Below are positions 36,012 to 46,004 of a DNA stretch of 64,000 nucleotides, one piece after another (the first letter of the stretch is position 1; the number at the start of each line of letters is the position of its first letter). The translations under genes and the position numbers were made by a program. Source of the DNA: an uncultured Fretibacterium sp. (GTDB taxonomy: Bacteria > Synergistota > Synergistia > Synergistales > Aminobacteriaceae); NCBI GenBank assembly GCA_937900285.1, contig CALCEM010000027.1:1-64000 (forward strand), given 5' to 3'. Under the pieces are notes generated by a model. It worked only from the letters and a program-made list of their open reading frames with translations. It made no database searches and was not told the DNA's origin.

Positions 36012-36072
36012 ATGTGTATTTATAATTTATGCACAGTAAAAATTTTTTAATTCAGGGAGTTTTTTTATATTT

Positions 36073-37023
36073 ATGGACATTCAATATTTATTATTTTTGC
36101 AGGATTTCAGAAACGGAATCGATAACGCTTTAACGCCTTTTATGGAATGGGTTTCACTTTTTGGAATTACGTATATAATGCTCCTTCCGGTTTTTGTATA
36201 TTGGTGTTTGGATAAACGTAAAGGTTTATTAATTTTTTCGGCGTTGAAAATTAGTCACACTTTAAATTCAATCGTAAAATTAACGGCGTGCGTATATCGT
36301 CCTTGGATTCGGGATGCGAGAATTATTCCGGCAGGTGATGCGATCAGAACTGCGACAGGTTATTCATTTCCAAGCGGACACACTATGATGGCAACGCCTA
36401 TATATGGCGGTCTTGCGTTGTGCAGTCAAAAAAAATATATTAAATTATTTTGGATTTTGGCAATTTTAGTAACTGGATTTTCTCGGAATTATTTGGGCGT
36501 ACATACTCCGCAAGATGTTTTAGTTGGCTTATTGCTTGGAACTATATCAATATATATAGCGAACTGGGTTTTAAATTATATCGAGAATAGCGACAAAAAA
36601 TTTTTTGCTGTAATGTTAATTTGTGCATTAGCCGGAGCTTTAACGCTTGTTTATGTAACTTATAAAAATTATCCGATGGATTATGTTGACGGTAAATTAT
36701 TGGTCGACCCTGTTAAAATGACTCGTGATGCTTGGGGAGATGCAGGGGGTTTTATAGCATTTGCATTAATGTGGTGCATCGAAAAAAAATATATTAAATT
36801 CTCATCAACAGGTTTTAATTTAAAAGGGATTTTAATTAATTTAATTGGAATGTTGCCATTAATTTGGATGATCGGAAATCTAGAGGACATAACAACTGAT
36901 ATTTTTGGTTCACATCATGGCCGTTTGGCGTATCAGTTTATATTTTATTTTTACATAATGGTAATTTGGCCGCTGGTTATAAAAATTTTGACTGGCAATA
37001 AGAATAATAAAAATAAAGTTTAA
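36073..37023 (+). CDS. PAP2 family membrane phosphatase
   Basis: This 316-residue polytopic membrane protein has the three PAP2 acid phosphatase motifs: K-x6-RP in KLTACVYRPW, SFPSGH, and SRNYLGVHTPQDV. About seven further hydrophobic segments are present. Related enzymes remove phosphate from undecaprenyl pyrophosphate or phosphatidic acid. The lipid substrate here cannot be fixed; the long C-terminal membrane part is more than a minimal PAP2 enzyme. It has GGGAG upstream and a bidirectional terminator downstream. Confidence 0.88.
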   Translation: MDIQYLLFLQDFRNGIDNALTPFMEWVSLFGITYIMLLPVFVYWCLDKRKGLLIFSALKISHTLNSIVKLTACVYRPWIRDARIIPAGDAIRTATGYSFPSGHTMMATPIYGGLALCSQKKYIKLFWILAILVTGFSRNYLGVHTPQDVLVGLLLGTISIYIANWVLNYIENSDKKFFAVMLICALAGALTLVYVTYKNYPMDYVDGKLLVDPVKMTRDAWGDAGGFIAFALMWCIEKKYIKFSSTGFNLKGILINLIGMLPLIWMIGNLEDITTDIFGSHHGRLAYQFIFYFYIMVIWPLVIKILTGNKNNKNKV

Positions 37024-37040
37024 TTTTGTAAATTTCATAA

Positions 37041-37090
37041 AAAATCCCGGATTTTAAATTTTATTTCTTGATCTCCGGGAAAATTTTTTT
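37041..37090. terminator. Bidirectional terminator between the PAP2 gene and ldh
   Basis: TCCCGGA (37045-37051) pairs with TCCGGGA (37074-37080). A T run follows on the plus strand and a T-rich tract on the minus strand. Confidence 0.85.
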
Positions 37091-37092
37091 AT

Positions 37093-38034
37093 TTATAACA
37101 CATCGTTCAGAACGCTTTTTAATATTTCTGCTGAAGACCGCAATTTTTTATTTTCTTCCGCGCTTAATCTTATCGGGATCAAATCTTCCACGCCATCTTT
37201 ACCGACTATAGCAGGCATACTCAAACATACATCATTAATCCCATATGTGTCACGCATTAAACTTGAAATGGGCATCACGGATTTTTCATCGCGTATGATC
37301 GATTCAGCAATTTTTTTAATTGACATCGCTATCCCGTAATATGTCGCGTTCTTGCGTTTTATAATTTCGTATGCGCTGTTTCTTACGCTGTTTTCAATTT
37401 CTCTCATCGCTTCAACGTGATTAAAATGCCCGCGCATGTTACAAAAATCACTCAACGGAACTCCCGAAATATTTGCACTGCTCCACGTCGCAAACTCGCT
37501 GTCACCATGTTCACCAATTATAAAAGCGTGAATACTCCGGCTGTCAACTTTTAAATGTTCGCCCAATAAATATTTTAATCTCGCAGTATCAAGAACAGTC
37601 CCCGAACCTATAACATGATTTTCAGGCATACCGCTGAACTTTAAAGCCGTGTAAGTCAAAATATCCACCGGGTTAGCAACAACCAACATAACACCTTCGC
37701 AATGTCTTTTTGAAATTTCCGGCATGATGCTTTTAAATATCGCGACATTTTTTTTAACGAGATCCAAACGAGTTTCTCCGGGTTTTTGATTTGCTCCGGC
37801 TGTTACGACTATTACGGCAGCATCCGTCAAATCATCATAATTTCCGGCGTAAATTTGCATTGGCTTTGCTAACGGCATACCGTGCCCAATGTCTAGAGCT
37901 TCACCTTCCGCGCGGTCTTTATTCGCATCGAGCAAAACCATTTCCGAAAATAATCCGGACTGCATCAAAGCAAAAGCACCGGCCGAACCTACGAAGCCGC
38001 ATCCTATTATTGCAATTTTTCTCAAATTCACCAT
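37093..38034 (-). CDS. ldh: L-lactate dehydrogenase
   Basis: This 313-residue protein has the NAD-binding GCGFVG at 11-16. The specificity loop reads GANQKPGETRLDL; glutamine at this place is characteristic of lactate dehydrogenase, while malate dehydrogenases have arginine. The catalytic histidine is in IIGEHGDSEF. It reduces pyruvate to L-lactate, regenerating NAD in fermentation. It starts 2 nt after the pepA stop and is probably cotranscribed with pepA and rpmB. Confidence 0.92.
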   Translation of the reverse strand: MVNLRKIAIIGCGFVGSAGAFALMQSGLFSEMVLLDANKDRAEGEALDIGHGMPLAKPMQIYAGNYDDLTDAAVIVVTAGANQKPGETRLDLVKKNVAIFKSIMPEISKRHCEGVMLVVANPVDILTYTALKFSGMPENHVIGSGTVLDTARLKYLLGEHLKVDSRSIHAFIIGEHGDSEFATWSSANISGVPLSDFCNMRGHFNHVEAMREIENSVRNSAYEIIKRKNATYYGIAMSIKKIAESIIRDEKSVMPISSLMRDTYGINDVCLSMPAIVGKDGVEDLIPIRLSAEENKKLRSSAEILKSVLNDVL

Positions 38035-38036
38035 TT

Positions 38037-39497
38037 TTACAAGTTCATAATATATTCAAGACATGTCCGAACACCGAACGCGCTCGCACCTTTTGAATAA
38101 ATTCCATATTCTTTTTCATAAAAATCTGTCCCGGCTATATCCATGTGAGCATATTTAATTTTTGGGTCGACGAAATTCGATAAAAATAACGCCGCGAAAA
38201 TTGCTCCGCCGTATCTTTGCCCGGAGTTAGTTAAATCCGCGAAATTTGATTTTAAACTCTCTGAGATATGTTCATCTTCATGAGGCATTCTCCAAAATCT
38301 TTCGCCTGAAATTTCTGAAGCATTTAAAATTTTTTCGGCGAGTTCATCATCCTTCACAAATAACCCAGCGCACCATTTTCCTAAAGCTACCGCACAAGCT
38401 CCCGTTAATGTCGCCATGTCAATTATTGCATCCGGTTTTAATTCGCTCGCTAAACTCAAAGCATCAGCCAAAACGAGACGGCCTTCAGCATCAGTATTAT
38501 TTATTTCGACAGTTTTACCGTTGCGTATCCTGATAATATCATCAGGTTTATAAGCGCTTCCGGACGGCATATTTTCGGCACATGACAAAATTCCGTGTAC
38601 TTCGATGTCTGGTTTTAATTCTGAAACTCCGCGCATTATTCCGAGAACGTTGCACGCCCCAGTCTTATCGCCTTTCATCGTCAACATGTAATTATCTGGT
38701 TTAATATTTAATCCGCCACTGTCAAAAGTTATGCCTTTGCCAACGAAAATAATTTTTTTACGTGCTTTACGAGGCTTATAAATTAAATGTATTAATCTCG
38801 GTGGATTTTCCGAACCGCTTCCAACAGCTAAAATTCCGCCCATATTCTCGGATTTTAATTTTTTTTCGTCCCAAATTTCGCAGGTTAAATTTTTCTCGTC
38901 TGCTAATTTCTTAGCTATTTCGGCGAGCTTAACAGGATTAATTTCGCAGCCTGGTTCGTTGGCTAATTCGCGGGAATAAATTTGAGATTTCGCGTAAACT
39001 TTTCCGTGTTCAATATCGGACTCGACTGAACTCAATAAAATTATTTCCTCAAGTGAGAACGGCTCATAATCTTCGGGTTTAGTTTTATATTTATCAAATT
39101 CGTAGCTTGATAACTCGGAAATTTCACCGAAAATTTTATTTAAGCCTGTATATTTTAAATGTCCCGTTAATAATAATACTTTTTTATTATGCTGCCTTCC
39201 GACCGTTCGCAATCCCCACGCTAAAGAATCACGCACCAAATTTGAATTTACGTTCTCAGCTTTTCCCAAGCCTATTAAATATAAATTATTTACGCTTTCA
39301 TTATCATAAATTGGGACTCGCAATAAACTTCCTTTTTTGCCTGTAAAATCTTTTCTGGAGCGTATATCTTTTAAAATGCTGTTCAAATTCCCCAGCTCTA
39401 TATTTTCCGGGAGAACATCGCCGTCTCCTTCGCGCATTGGAATTAAAACGGCAATATTCTTTAACTTAGCATTTTTTTTAAGCCTGCTGACCCGCAT
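38037..39497 (-). CDS. pepA: Leucyl aminopeptidase (M17)
   Basis: This 486-residue protein has an N-terminal macro-like domain and the C-terminal M17 catalytic domain with VGKGITFDSGGLNIKP, KGDKTGACNVLG and the metal-binding NTDAEGRLVLADAL. It removes N-terminal residues from peptides using two metal ions. The ATG at 39497 lies within the last codons of rpmB (20-nt overlap), which implies coupling of translation to the ribosomal protein gene. No separate ribosome site is seen. Confidence 0.95.
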   Translation of the reverse strand: MRVSRLKKNAKLKNIAVLIPMREGDGDVLPENIELGNLNSILKDIRSRKDFTGKKGSLLRVPIYDNESVNNLYLIGLGKAENVNSNLVRDSLAWGLRTVGRQHNKKVLLLTGHLKYTGLNKIFGEISELSSYEFDKYKTKPEDYEPFSLEEIILLSSVESDIEHGKVYAKSQIYSRELANEPGCEINPVKLAEIAKKLADEKNLTCEIWDEKKLKSENMGGILAVGSGSENPPRLIHLIYKPRKARKKIIFVGKGITFDSGGLNIKPDNYMLTMKGDKTGACNVLGIMRGVSELKPDIEVHGILSCAENMPSGSAYKPDDIIRIRNGKTVEINNTDAEGRLVLADALSLASELKPDAIIDMATLTGACAVALGKWCAGLFVKDDELAEKILNASEISGERFWRMPHEDEHISESLKSNFADLTNSGQRYGGAIFAALFLSNFVDPKIKYAHMDIAGTDFYEKEYGIYSKGASAFGVRTCLEYIMNL

Positions 39498-39693
39498 TAA
39501 ATGAAGCCCTCTTCACAAATCCTGAGCGTAAACATCTGGTGCAGACTTTCATTTTTATATAACTTCCGTCGCCTGCATCGACCTTTACATTTTGTAAATT
39601 AATGAGCCAGCGTCTTCTAGTATGACGATTTGAATGGCTCACAGCATTTCCGGTAACTGGACCGCGTCCGCAACAATCGCAAAATTTTGCCAT
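39478..39693 (-). CDS. rpmB: 50S ribosomal protein L28
   Basis: This 71-residue protein has the L28 pattern: AKFCDCCGRGPVTGNAVSHS, then RRRWLINLQNVKV and a second Cys pair in KVCTRCLRSG. The four-cysteine zinc form is present. AGGAGG precedes the ATG. The 3' end overlaps pepA. Confidence 0.96.
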   Translation of the reverse strand: MAKFCDCCGRGPVTGNAVSHSNRHTRRRWLINLQNVKVDAGDGSYIKMKVCTRCLRSGFVKRASFNAGQQA

Positions 39694-39758
39694 GATATAA
39701 AATTCCTCCTGATAAATATTAAATTTTTCACGGTCAAGAATTATACTCTAAAATTAAG

Positions 39759-42368
39759 CTAATTTATTATTTTTGCTACAGATTTAAAATCAAGCTCGTT
39801 ATTTTTAACGTCAATTTTTATCTCTGATTTATCACGAATGCCTCCGGAAATTAAAGCGCGCGCAAGTTTAGTCTCGACATTATGCGTAATATAACGTTTT
39901 AAAGGTCTCGCGCCGTAAACTGAATCATATCCGGACGTAGCAATAAAATTAATTGCTTCATCGCTGAAATTTAAATTAATTTGCCGGTCGCTTAATCTTT
40001 CGTTCAGCCTCGATAATAAAATTTTCACGATCTTTTTAACTTCGTCCATGCTCAACGGCTTGAAAAATATAATGTCATCGATCCTGTTTAAAAATTCCGG
40101 CCTGAAAGAATTTCTCAAACTTGACATAACTTCCTCACGGGCACTCAATGACACAGCTCCATCTGATGTAATTCCGTTCAACAAAAATTCAGAGCCGATA
40201 TTACTCGTCATGATAATAACCGTATTTTTAAAATCTATTAACCGGCCATGACTGTCAGTAATTCTGCCATCGTCCAAAACCTGCAACAAAATATTAAATA
40301 CATCTGCGTGAGCTTTTTCGATCTCGTCAAATAAAATTACGCTGTACGGTTTCCGCCTGACTGCTTCGGTTAATTGTCCGCCTTCATCATAGCCAACATA
40401 TCCGGGAGGTGCTCCGACCAATCTTGAAACTGAATGTTTTTCCATATATTCGGACATGTCTATGCGTATTAAATTTTCTTCGCTGTCAAATAATGCTTCA
40501 GCTAAAGTTCTAGCGAGTTCAGTTTTTCCCACGCCGGTCGGACCTAAAAATATAAATGATCCGATCGGTTTATTTGGGTCTTTAATTCCGCTTCTGGCAC
40601 GTAAAACAGCATCAGCAACTAATTTAACAGCTTCATCCTGACCGACGACGCGTTTATGTAAAATTTCATCGAGCTTTAATAATTTTTCGCGTTCACCTTC
40701 TATCAATCTGGTTACAGGGATTCCAGTCCAACGGCTTACAATGTCGGCGATCTCATCTTCCGTAACTTCTTCGCGTAATAATTTTTTGGAGCTTGAATTT
40801 TGTGATTTTAAATTCTCTGCTTCATGTAAATTATTTTCGAGTTCGCGTAATTTTCCGTAACGTAATTCTGCAGCTTTATTTAAATCGTAATCGCGTTCGG
40901 CCTTTTCGATTTGGGATTTAACGTTCTCGATCTGCTTACGAATTTCGCGTATTCCGGAAATAGATTTTTTTTCAGCTTCATATTGAGCGCGGAGGGTATC
41001 GGCTTCGGTTTTAGCGTCCTGTAATTCCCTCTGTAAATTTTTCAATCTTTCACGTGAGATTTCATCATCTTCGCGTTTTAAAGCTGTCTCCTCAATTTCG
41101 AGCTGCATGACTTTACGTGAAATATTATCTAATTCTGAAGGCTGTGAATCAATTTCAGTTCTTATCATTGCGCAGGCTTCGTCAACTAAATCGATGGCTT
41201 TATCCGGTAAAAATCTGTCAGTAATATATCTATTTGAAAGAACTGCAGCCGACACTAGAGCATTATCGCGAATTACGACACCGTGATGAACCTGTAATTT
41301 TTCGCGGATGCCTCTTAAAATTGAAATTGTATCCTCAACAGAAGGCTGATCGACATCGACCGGCTGGAATCTTCTGGCGAGTGCAGCATCTTTTTCAATA
41401 TATTTTCTATATTCGTCGACTGTTGTTGCTCCTATGCAATGTAATTCACCGCGCGCGAGCATTGGTTTTAACATATTGCCGGCATCAACAGCACCTTCAG
41501 CGGCTCCAGCTCCAACTATCGTATGTAATTCATCGATAAATAATAAAATTCTTCCGTCACTGTTTTTTACTTCGTTTAGGACTGCTTTTAATCTTTCCTC
41601 AAATTCCCCGCGAAATTTAGCACCGGCGATCAGCGATCCCATATCGAGAGCGAAAATGCTTTTATCTTTTAAACCTTCTGGAACATCTCCGCGCACGATT
41701 CTTTGAGCGAGTCCTTCGACAATTGCGGTTTTTCCGACACCTGGATCGCCGATTAAGACGGGGTTATTTTTAGTTTTACGCGACAAAATTCTTATAACTC
41801 TTCTGATCTCATCATCGCGACCGATAACGGGATCTAATTTATTATTTTTTGCAGCCTGAACGAGGTCGCGCCCGTATTTTTCGAGAGCCTGATAACTTGC
41901 TTCGGGGTCTGCACTTTGAACTCGTTGTGAGCCTCTTATTTCGTTGAGGGCTTTTAAAAATTTATCTTCAGTTATTCCGGCATTTTCTAAAATTTTATTT
42001 CTATCGTCCGTAATAATCGACAAAAATAAATGTTCAACTGAGATATATTCATCCTTTAAATTTTTTGCGCGTTCTTCAGCAGAATTTAAAACCCGGTTTA
42101 ATCTTTGAGATATATAAATTTTCCCTTGTTCCACTCCGCTCCCGGTAACTCTTGGTAATTTTTCGAGAGCTTCAGTAATTTTTTCGTTGAGACTATTTAT
42201 ATTAATTCCGATTTTATTCAACAATTGAATTATTAAGCCATCGCGGTCACTCAACAAAGCTGATAATAAATGCTCTACATCGACCTGTTGATGATTATAA
42301 CTTGATGCAATATTCTGAGCTTGTGCGAGAGCTTCCTGACTTTTTCGCGTTAATTTATTTATATCCAT
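39759..42368 (-). CDS. clpB: Chaperone ClpB (protein disaggregase)
   Basis: From the ATG at 42368 (GGAAG 8 nt upstream) the protein has 869 residues. It has two ClpN repeats at the N-terminus, a first AAA+ module with Walker A GDPGVGKT near 205, the ClpB coiled-coil middle domain (about 400-520), and a second AAA+ module with [11 protein letters not shown] near 605. This set distinguishes ClpB from ClpA/C. With DnaK it rescues aggregated proteins after heat. The promoter region carries a perfect 11-bp inverted repeat, described separately. Confidence 0.96.
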   Translation of the reverse strand: MDINKLTRKSQEALAQAQNIASSYNHQQVDVEHLLSALLSDRDGLIIQLLNKIGININSLNEKITEALEKLPRVTGSGVEQGKIYISQRLNRVLNSAEERAKNLKDEYISVEHLFLSIITDDRNKILENAGITEDKFLKALNEIRGSQRVQSADPEASYQALEKYGRDLVQAAKNNKLDPVIGRDDEIRRVIRILSRKTKNNPVLIGDPGVGKTAIVEGLAQRIVRGDVPEGLKDKSIFALDMGSLIAGAKFRGEFEERLKAVLNEVKNSDGRILLFIDELHTIVGAGAAEGAVDAGNMLKPMLARGELHCIGATTVDEYRKYIEKDAALARRFQPVDVDQPSVEDTISILRGIREKLQVHHGVVIRDNALVSAAVLSNRYITDRFLPDKAIDLVDEACAMIRTEIDSQPSELDNISRKVMQLEIEETALKREDDEISRERLKNLQRELQDAKTEADTLRAQYEAEKKSISGIREIRKQIENVKSQIEKAERDYDLNKAAELRYGKLRELENNLHEAENLKSQNSSSKKLLREEVTEDEIADIVSRWTGIPVTRLIEGEREKLLKLDEILHKRVVGQDEAVKLVADAVLRARSGIKDPNKPIGSFIFLGPTGVGKTELARTLAEALFDSEENLIRIDMSEYMEKHSVSRLVGAPPGYVGYDEGGQLTEAVRRKPYSVILFDEIEKAHADVFNILLQVLDDGRITDSHGRLIDFKNTVIIMTSNIGSEFLLNGITSDGAVSLSAREEVMSSLRNSFRPEFLNRIDDIIFFKPLSMDEVKKIVKILLSRLNERLSDRQINLNFSDEAINFIATSGYDSVYGARPLKRYITHNVETKLARALISGGIRDKSEIKIDVKNNELDFKSVAKIIN

Positions 42369-42377
42369 AATGATCAC

Positions 42378-42440
42378 TTCCAGTTAATTTATATTGACTA
42401 ATTGTGACCAAATTTTATTAACTGGAAATAATTTTGTCAA
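42378..42440 (-). promoter_or_regulatory. clpB promoter overlapped by an 11-bp inverted repeat (candidate operator)
   Basis: On the minus strand TTGACA (42440-42435) and TAAAAT (42417-42412) are 17 nt apart, near consensus. TTCCAGTTAAT (42427-42417) lies in the spacer and touches the -10. Its perfect inverted partner ATTAACTGGAA (42388-42378) lies in the leader and overlaps the ribosome site. The arms are 28 nt apart. This is not the CIRCE sequence of HrcA. Confidence 0.6.
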
Positions 42441-42464
42441 GTTTAGTTTAAATTATTATTTTAT

Positions 42465-45400
42465 TTATACTTTAAATTCTTCCGGCCTTTTGCCATAACG
42501 AATTTTTCTCGGCAAATTATCATCGTATAAAAAATATTTATTCATTTGGGCGATGTGCTTTATAAAATTAATTTTCATTTCATCGGTCATTTTATTTTCA
42601 AGAGCATTTTTTATAACGGCCTCCAAACTTTCAAAATTAAAAGCCTCGTAGCAACAGCCTTTACCCCTTAATGACGTATATCCGAGCATTATTAAAGGTT
42701 TTTCTCGAATTAATGCTATATAACCTGTTGAGCTTAAAATCGTTATAGTTAAATCCGCATAATCAACCAGGTCATTAATATTACATGCTTTCACAATGTG
42801 AACGGATTTAGGCATCTCAGGAATTTCACAACCAAACATAAGAGGATGTATTTTATAAATTATTTCCCAATTATTTTTTAATGCGAGTTCACCTAAAATT
42901 TTAGCTGCTTCATTACTTGATTTTATGAAAGGAGATTCAAAATTTTTCACAACATCATCATATGGAAAAAGTCCGGCCTCGTAATCAAGTTCACCTGTAT
43001 ATAAAATTACGGGATGTTTAGGATTAAGATTCATTTTAAAATTATTTATCACATTATTTTCAGGTTGCTTATATCTGTTCAGCTTGCTTGATTGTAAAAA
43101 TTTATAAACTTCCTGAGCATTTTTTATTTCATCCTGAGTAATTTCCAGCTTTAAAAATTCTTCGTAATTCTTTGCCGGGAAACTTTTACCCGTTTGGCCT
43201 CCAGCTGTAACAAAAAATGTGCCGGGAATTTGACCAGTTTCCATATAATTTACAGTCATGTTAAGTTCTTTTGCGACACAATTGACAATTCTGTGTAACC
43301 CTTGATATTCATTCCATGTAATAATTAACTTTGGTTTTAATATTTTAAATACTTGGGTTAAATATTCGTATGATTTAAGCACAAAATATTCTATAAAACT
43401 CCTTTTGACATTGGGTAAATACTTTATTAACATCTCAACATCACCATTTAAAAGAGGGCTAGAATAAATTAATTTTTTCTGATCATCAGTTACTTTTATA
43501 TCAAGCTCAGGAATATATTTATTACGTTCAAAAAATTCCGGCAAAATATGTACCGGCATATGAACATTTTTAATAACCTGCTCAAATGACGTATATTCAG
43601 ACATAAATAACCAGTCATAATTTATATTAACTCCGGCAAGATCATTCAAAAATGCGCATATTCCTCTACCATATCCGGCAACCCCACCGATAAAAATAAT
43701 TTTGTCCCGTTTAAAGTATCTTGCATAATTTTTAATTTCATCAATAGAATTTTTTATGTCAATTTCAGTACTTTTTACAAATTCTTCGGCTGATACTTTA
43801 AATTTATTGGGATTCAATTTATTAAGCCTTCTGATTATCCCTTTTACGTGGAGTTTTTTCGCGATGTCTTTTAAATAAAATTTTTCCGCAACGCCTTTTA
43901 ATAATTTTTTGATTTTGCTCCCTTCACGCTCATCAGAATAAGGCACGAAATAATTATAAATTTTCTTAGCTCCGAGAAATTTCAGGAATTTTTTAAGCAT
44001 AAATTTATTACGGTTTTTAAATTTGCCGTCAAACCACGCCTCAAAATAATTTGCTGTGCTACCTCCCATAAATTCGGCTTCGGAATGGCTTAAGGCTCTT
44101 AAAATTTTCGCATCGGTTTTTGTCGGATTAATTAAGATTTCTGCAACAATCCAAAATAAATTATGCGGATCAAATCTCATAAATTTAATATTTTCTCCGA
44201 AACGTTCGGCCATGATCCTGCAAAATAAAATTATATTTTCCTGAATTATATTTACGTTGTCGTGCGGAATATTTATTTTCCCGTCTTGTTTTATAAATTT
44301 TCCGTCGCGCTTAATAATTTCCGTTATGCCAGGTTCGGAACTGCTTAAAATTCTTTCCATGAGAGCATGTAATAAACCAGCTTTACCAGTAACATTTTTT
44401 CCGCAGTTAATGCATGATTTTAAATTTACTTTTGGCAAATATTCAGAACAAAGCCAGGACCATTTTAAAAGCTGATAGCCCGTAACTCTTAATCCGCTGG
44501 AAATTTCGGCCATAAAATTAGCTACAGCTCCGCGATAACCAATATCAAATATTGCGACATGTTCATAATTTTTAATTTTGTCCCGGCAATATTCGCGAAT
44601 AATTTTTATTTTCTCAGTTCCATTTTTGCGTAAATATTTTTCTAATTCGCTCGTCAGTCTGTAAATTCTGTGAACGTCCTGAATTTCTTCGTCCGGATTT
44701 AAATAACCGCTCTTGCCTAAAATTCTTAACACTTCTTCAAATTCTTTTTCGTCATCAATTAATAATCTGTATTTTATAAAATTTCTGACGGTCATTTTTT
44801 CGGGAATCGTATAACATAAATGCGTTAATGGGTGTTCATGTTCCGCGCAAATGGGATAACGTACACTGCGATTTAAATAAATTGGTTCTGCTGAAATTTC
44901 AGGATCGTAAAAATTTTTAAGTAATTTTATAATTTCAAGCGGTAAATAACCATCCCGCCAGGCCAGAAATAATTTTTTTATCCCGTTATGTTCCATATCA
45001 TCGAGAATCCATTTTGAAAAAGCCAACATAAACGGAGCAATTACAAAGCCTAAATTTTCAGGGGAATTATTAGCGATGCCGTCATATTTTATAAACGGGT
45101 CGTCAAATAATAAATTTGCCAAAGTTCCAATTAAAAAAACATTATCGTTTGAATTTTCCGCGATTTCCCGTAATTGATTATGCGAGTTAAAAACATCGAT
45201 TGCCTTAGGAAATAAAAACGCGTTTAACCCTGCTTCACGGGCTTTTACAAAATCAGAATAATAATTATCTCCAATATGTAAAATTTCATTGGGCTTAATA
45301 TTTTCCCGTTCAAAATCCTTTATGATGCGTTTAAATAATTTGCCTGTAGATTTTGTTTCTTTGTATTCGGACGACAAATAAATTTTTTTGTAACCAGTGA

Positions 45401-45923
45401 AATTATTTTTATTCAGAACTTTTTCAATAAAATTAACTGGTAAATACATATCTGACGTAATTATAATTATTTTGCCGGAATTTAGAGCACTTTCAAAAAC
45501 TTCTTTTATGCTTTCTCTCGAATATAATAATTTTTCTTCCGTATCAAGCTCAAAATTTTTTATATCTTCTACCTGTTCGTGTGAAAATCCAAAACATTTT
45601 TCAAGCTGTAAATAAATTTCATTCAGCGTAATTTCATCATGATCATTTAACTTACAATTTCTGGCTTCCTGTTCTGCTTCAGTTCGCATTCTAGTAAATT
45701 GATGTTCAGCAAACTGACCTTGATTTAAATAAAATTTATTTCCGATTATCCTGAAAATATCCGATGGCTTCGAGGCCGGGCGAAATAATAACGTGTCAAA
45801 AATATCAAAACTTATTACTTTAAATTTATTGGAACATACTTTATTTATTAAAGAACATAATTTACGTGATGTGATGTGATGTGATGTGATGTGAATTATA
45901 CAAATTTTCTGACATCTTGTCAA
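42465..45923 (-). CDS. Giant HAD-domain / polysaccharide glycosyltransferase-like protein, likely phase-variable
   Basis: The long frame gives 1152 residues. An HAD-type phosphatase domain (about 35-250) has SFDIFDTLLFR, ITSDMYLP and HIGDNYYSD. A middle region with FLAWRDGYLPLEII follows, and the C-terminal third (about 735-1140) resembles capsule polysaccharide/CDP-glycerol-type transferases (KIHPLMFG, TILSSTGYIALIREKPLIML). The role is probably in surface glycan assembly. The only in-frame start is a TTG at 45923, one base after AAGGAG. The ATG at 45915 has ideal spacing to that site but reads into a TAA right after the ATCAC repeat, so the gene seems OFF or weak at this repeat number. Confidence 0.75.
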   Translation of the reverse strand: MTRCQKICIIHITSHHITSRKLCSLINKVCSNKFKVISFDIFDTLLFRPASKPSDIFRIIGNKFYLNQGQFAEHQFTRMRTEAEQEARNCKLNDHDEITLNEIYLQLEKCFGFSHEQVEDIKNFELDTEEKLLYSRESIKEVFESALNSGKIIIITSDMYLPVNFIEKVLNKNNFTGYKKIYLSSEYKETKSTGKLFKRIIKDFERENIKPNEILHIGDNYYSDFVKAREAGLNAFLFPKAIDVFNSHNQLREIAENSNDNVFLIGTLANLLFDDPFIKYDGIANNSPENLGFVIAPFMLAFSKWILDDMEHNGIKKLFLAWRDGYLPLEIIKLLKNFYDPEISAEPIYLNRSVRYPICAEHEHPLTHLCYTIPEKMTVRNFIKYRLLIDDEKEFEEVLRILGKSGYLNPDEEIQDVHRIYRLTSELEKYLRKNGTEKIKIIREYCRDKIKNYEHVAIFDIGYRGAVANFMAEISSGLRVTGYQLLKWSWLCSEYLPKVNLKSCINCGKNVTGKAGLLHALMERILSSSEPGITEIIKRDGKFIKQDGKINIPHDNVNIIQENIILFCRIMAERFGENIKFMRFDPHNLFWIVAEILINPTKTDAKILRALSHSEAEFMGGSTANYFEAWFDGKFKNRNKFMLKKFLKFLGAKKIYNYFVPYSDEREGSKIKKLLKGVAEKFYLKDIAKKLHVKGIIRRLNKLNPNKFKVSAEEFVKSTEIDIKNSIDEIKNYARYFKRDKIIFIGGVAGYGRGICAFLNDLAGVNINYDWLFMSEYTSFEQVIKNVHMPVHILPEFFERNKYIPELDIKVTDDQKKLIYSSPLLNGDVEMLIKYLPNVKRSFIEYFVLKSYEYLTQVFKILKPKLIITWNEYQGLHRIVNCVAKELNMTVNYMETGQIPGTFFVTAGGQTGKSFPAKNYEEFLKLEITQDEIKNAQEVYKFLQSSKLNRYKQPENNVINNFKMNLNPKHPVILYTGELDYEAGLFPYDDVVKNFESPFIKSSNEAAKILGELALKNNWEIIYKIHPLMFGCEIPEMPKSVHIVKACNINDLVDYADLTITILSSTGYIALIREKPLIMLGYTSLRGKGCCYEAFNFESLEAVIKNALENKMTDEMKINFIKHIAQMNKYFLYDDNLPRKIRYGKRPEEFKV
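45866..45894 (-). repeat. ATCAC pentanucleotide tandem repeat (5.8 units)
   Basis: The plus strand shows five GTGAT units (45866-45890) and a partial GTGA. On the coding (minus) strand this is ATCAC, the same unit and orientation as at 12065. It lies 20 nt downstream of the ATG at 45915. Confidence 0.97.
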
Positions 45924-46004
45924 GCTCCTTCATTTTTTTTTATAACTTATTTTAACCGGGAAGCACGTGCTGGCCTCCCGTAAATTTTATTTTAATTTAA
46001 ATTT

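Noticed and set aside
42378..42427. RNA thermometer hiding the clpB ribosome site in an 11-bp stem
   Set aside because: The 5' arm lies between the -35 and -10 of a near-consensus promoter, so it would not be transcribed from that promoter. An operator is the better reading.
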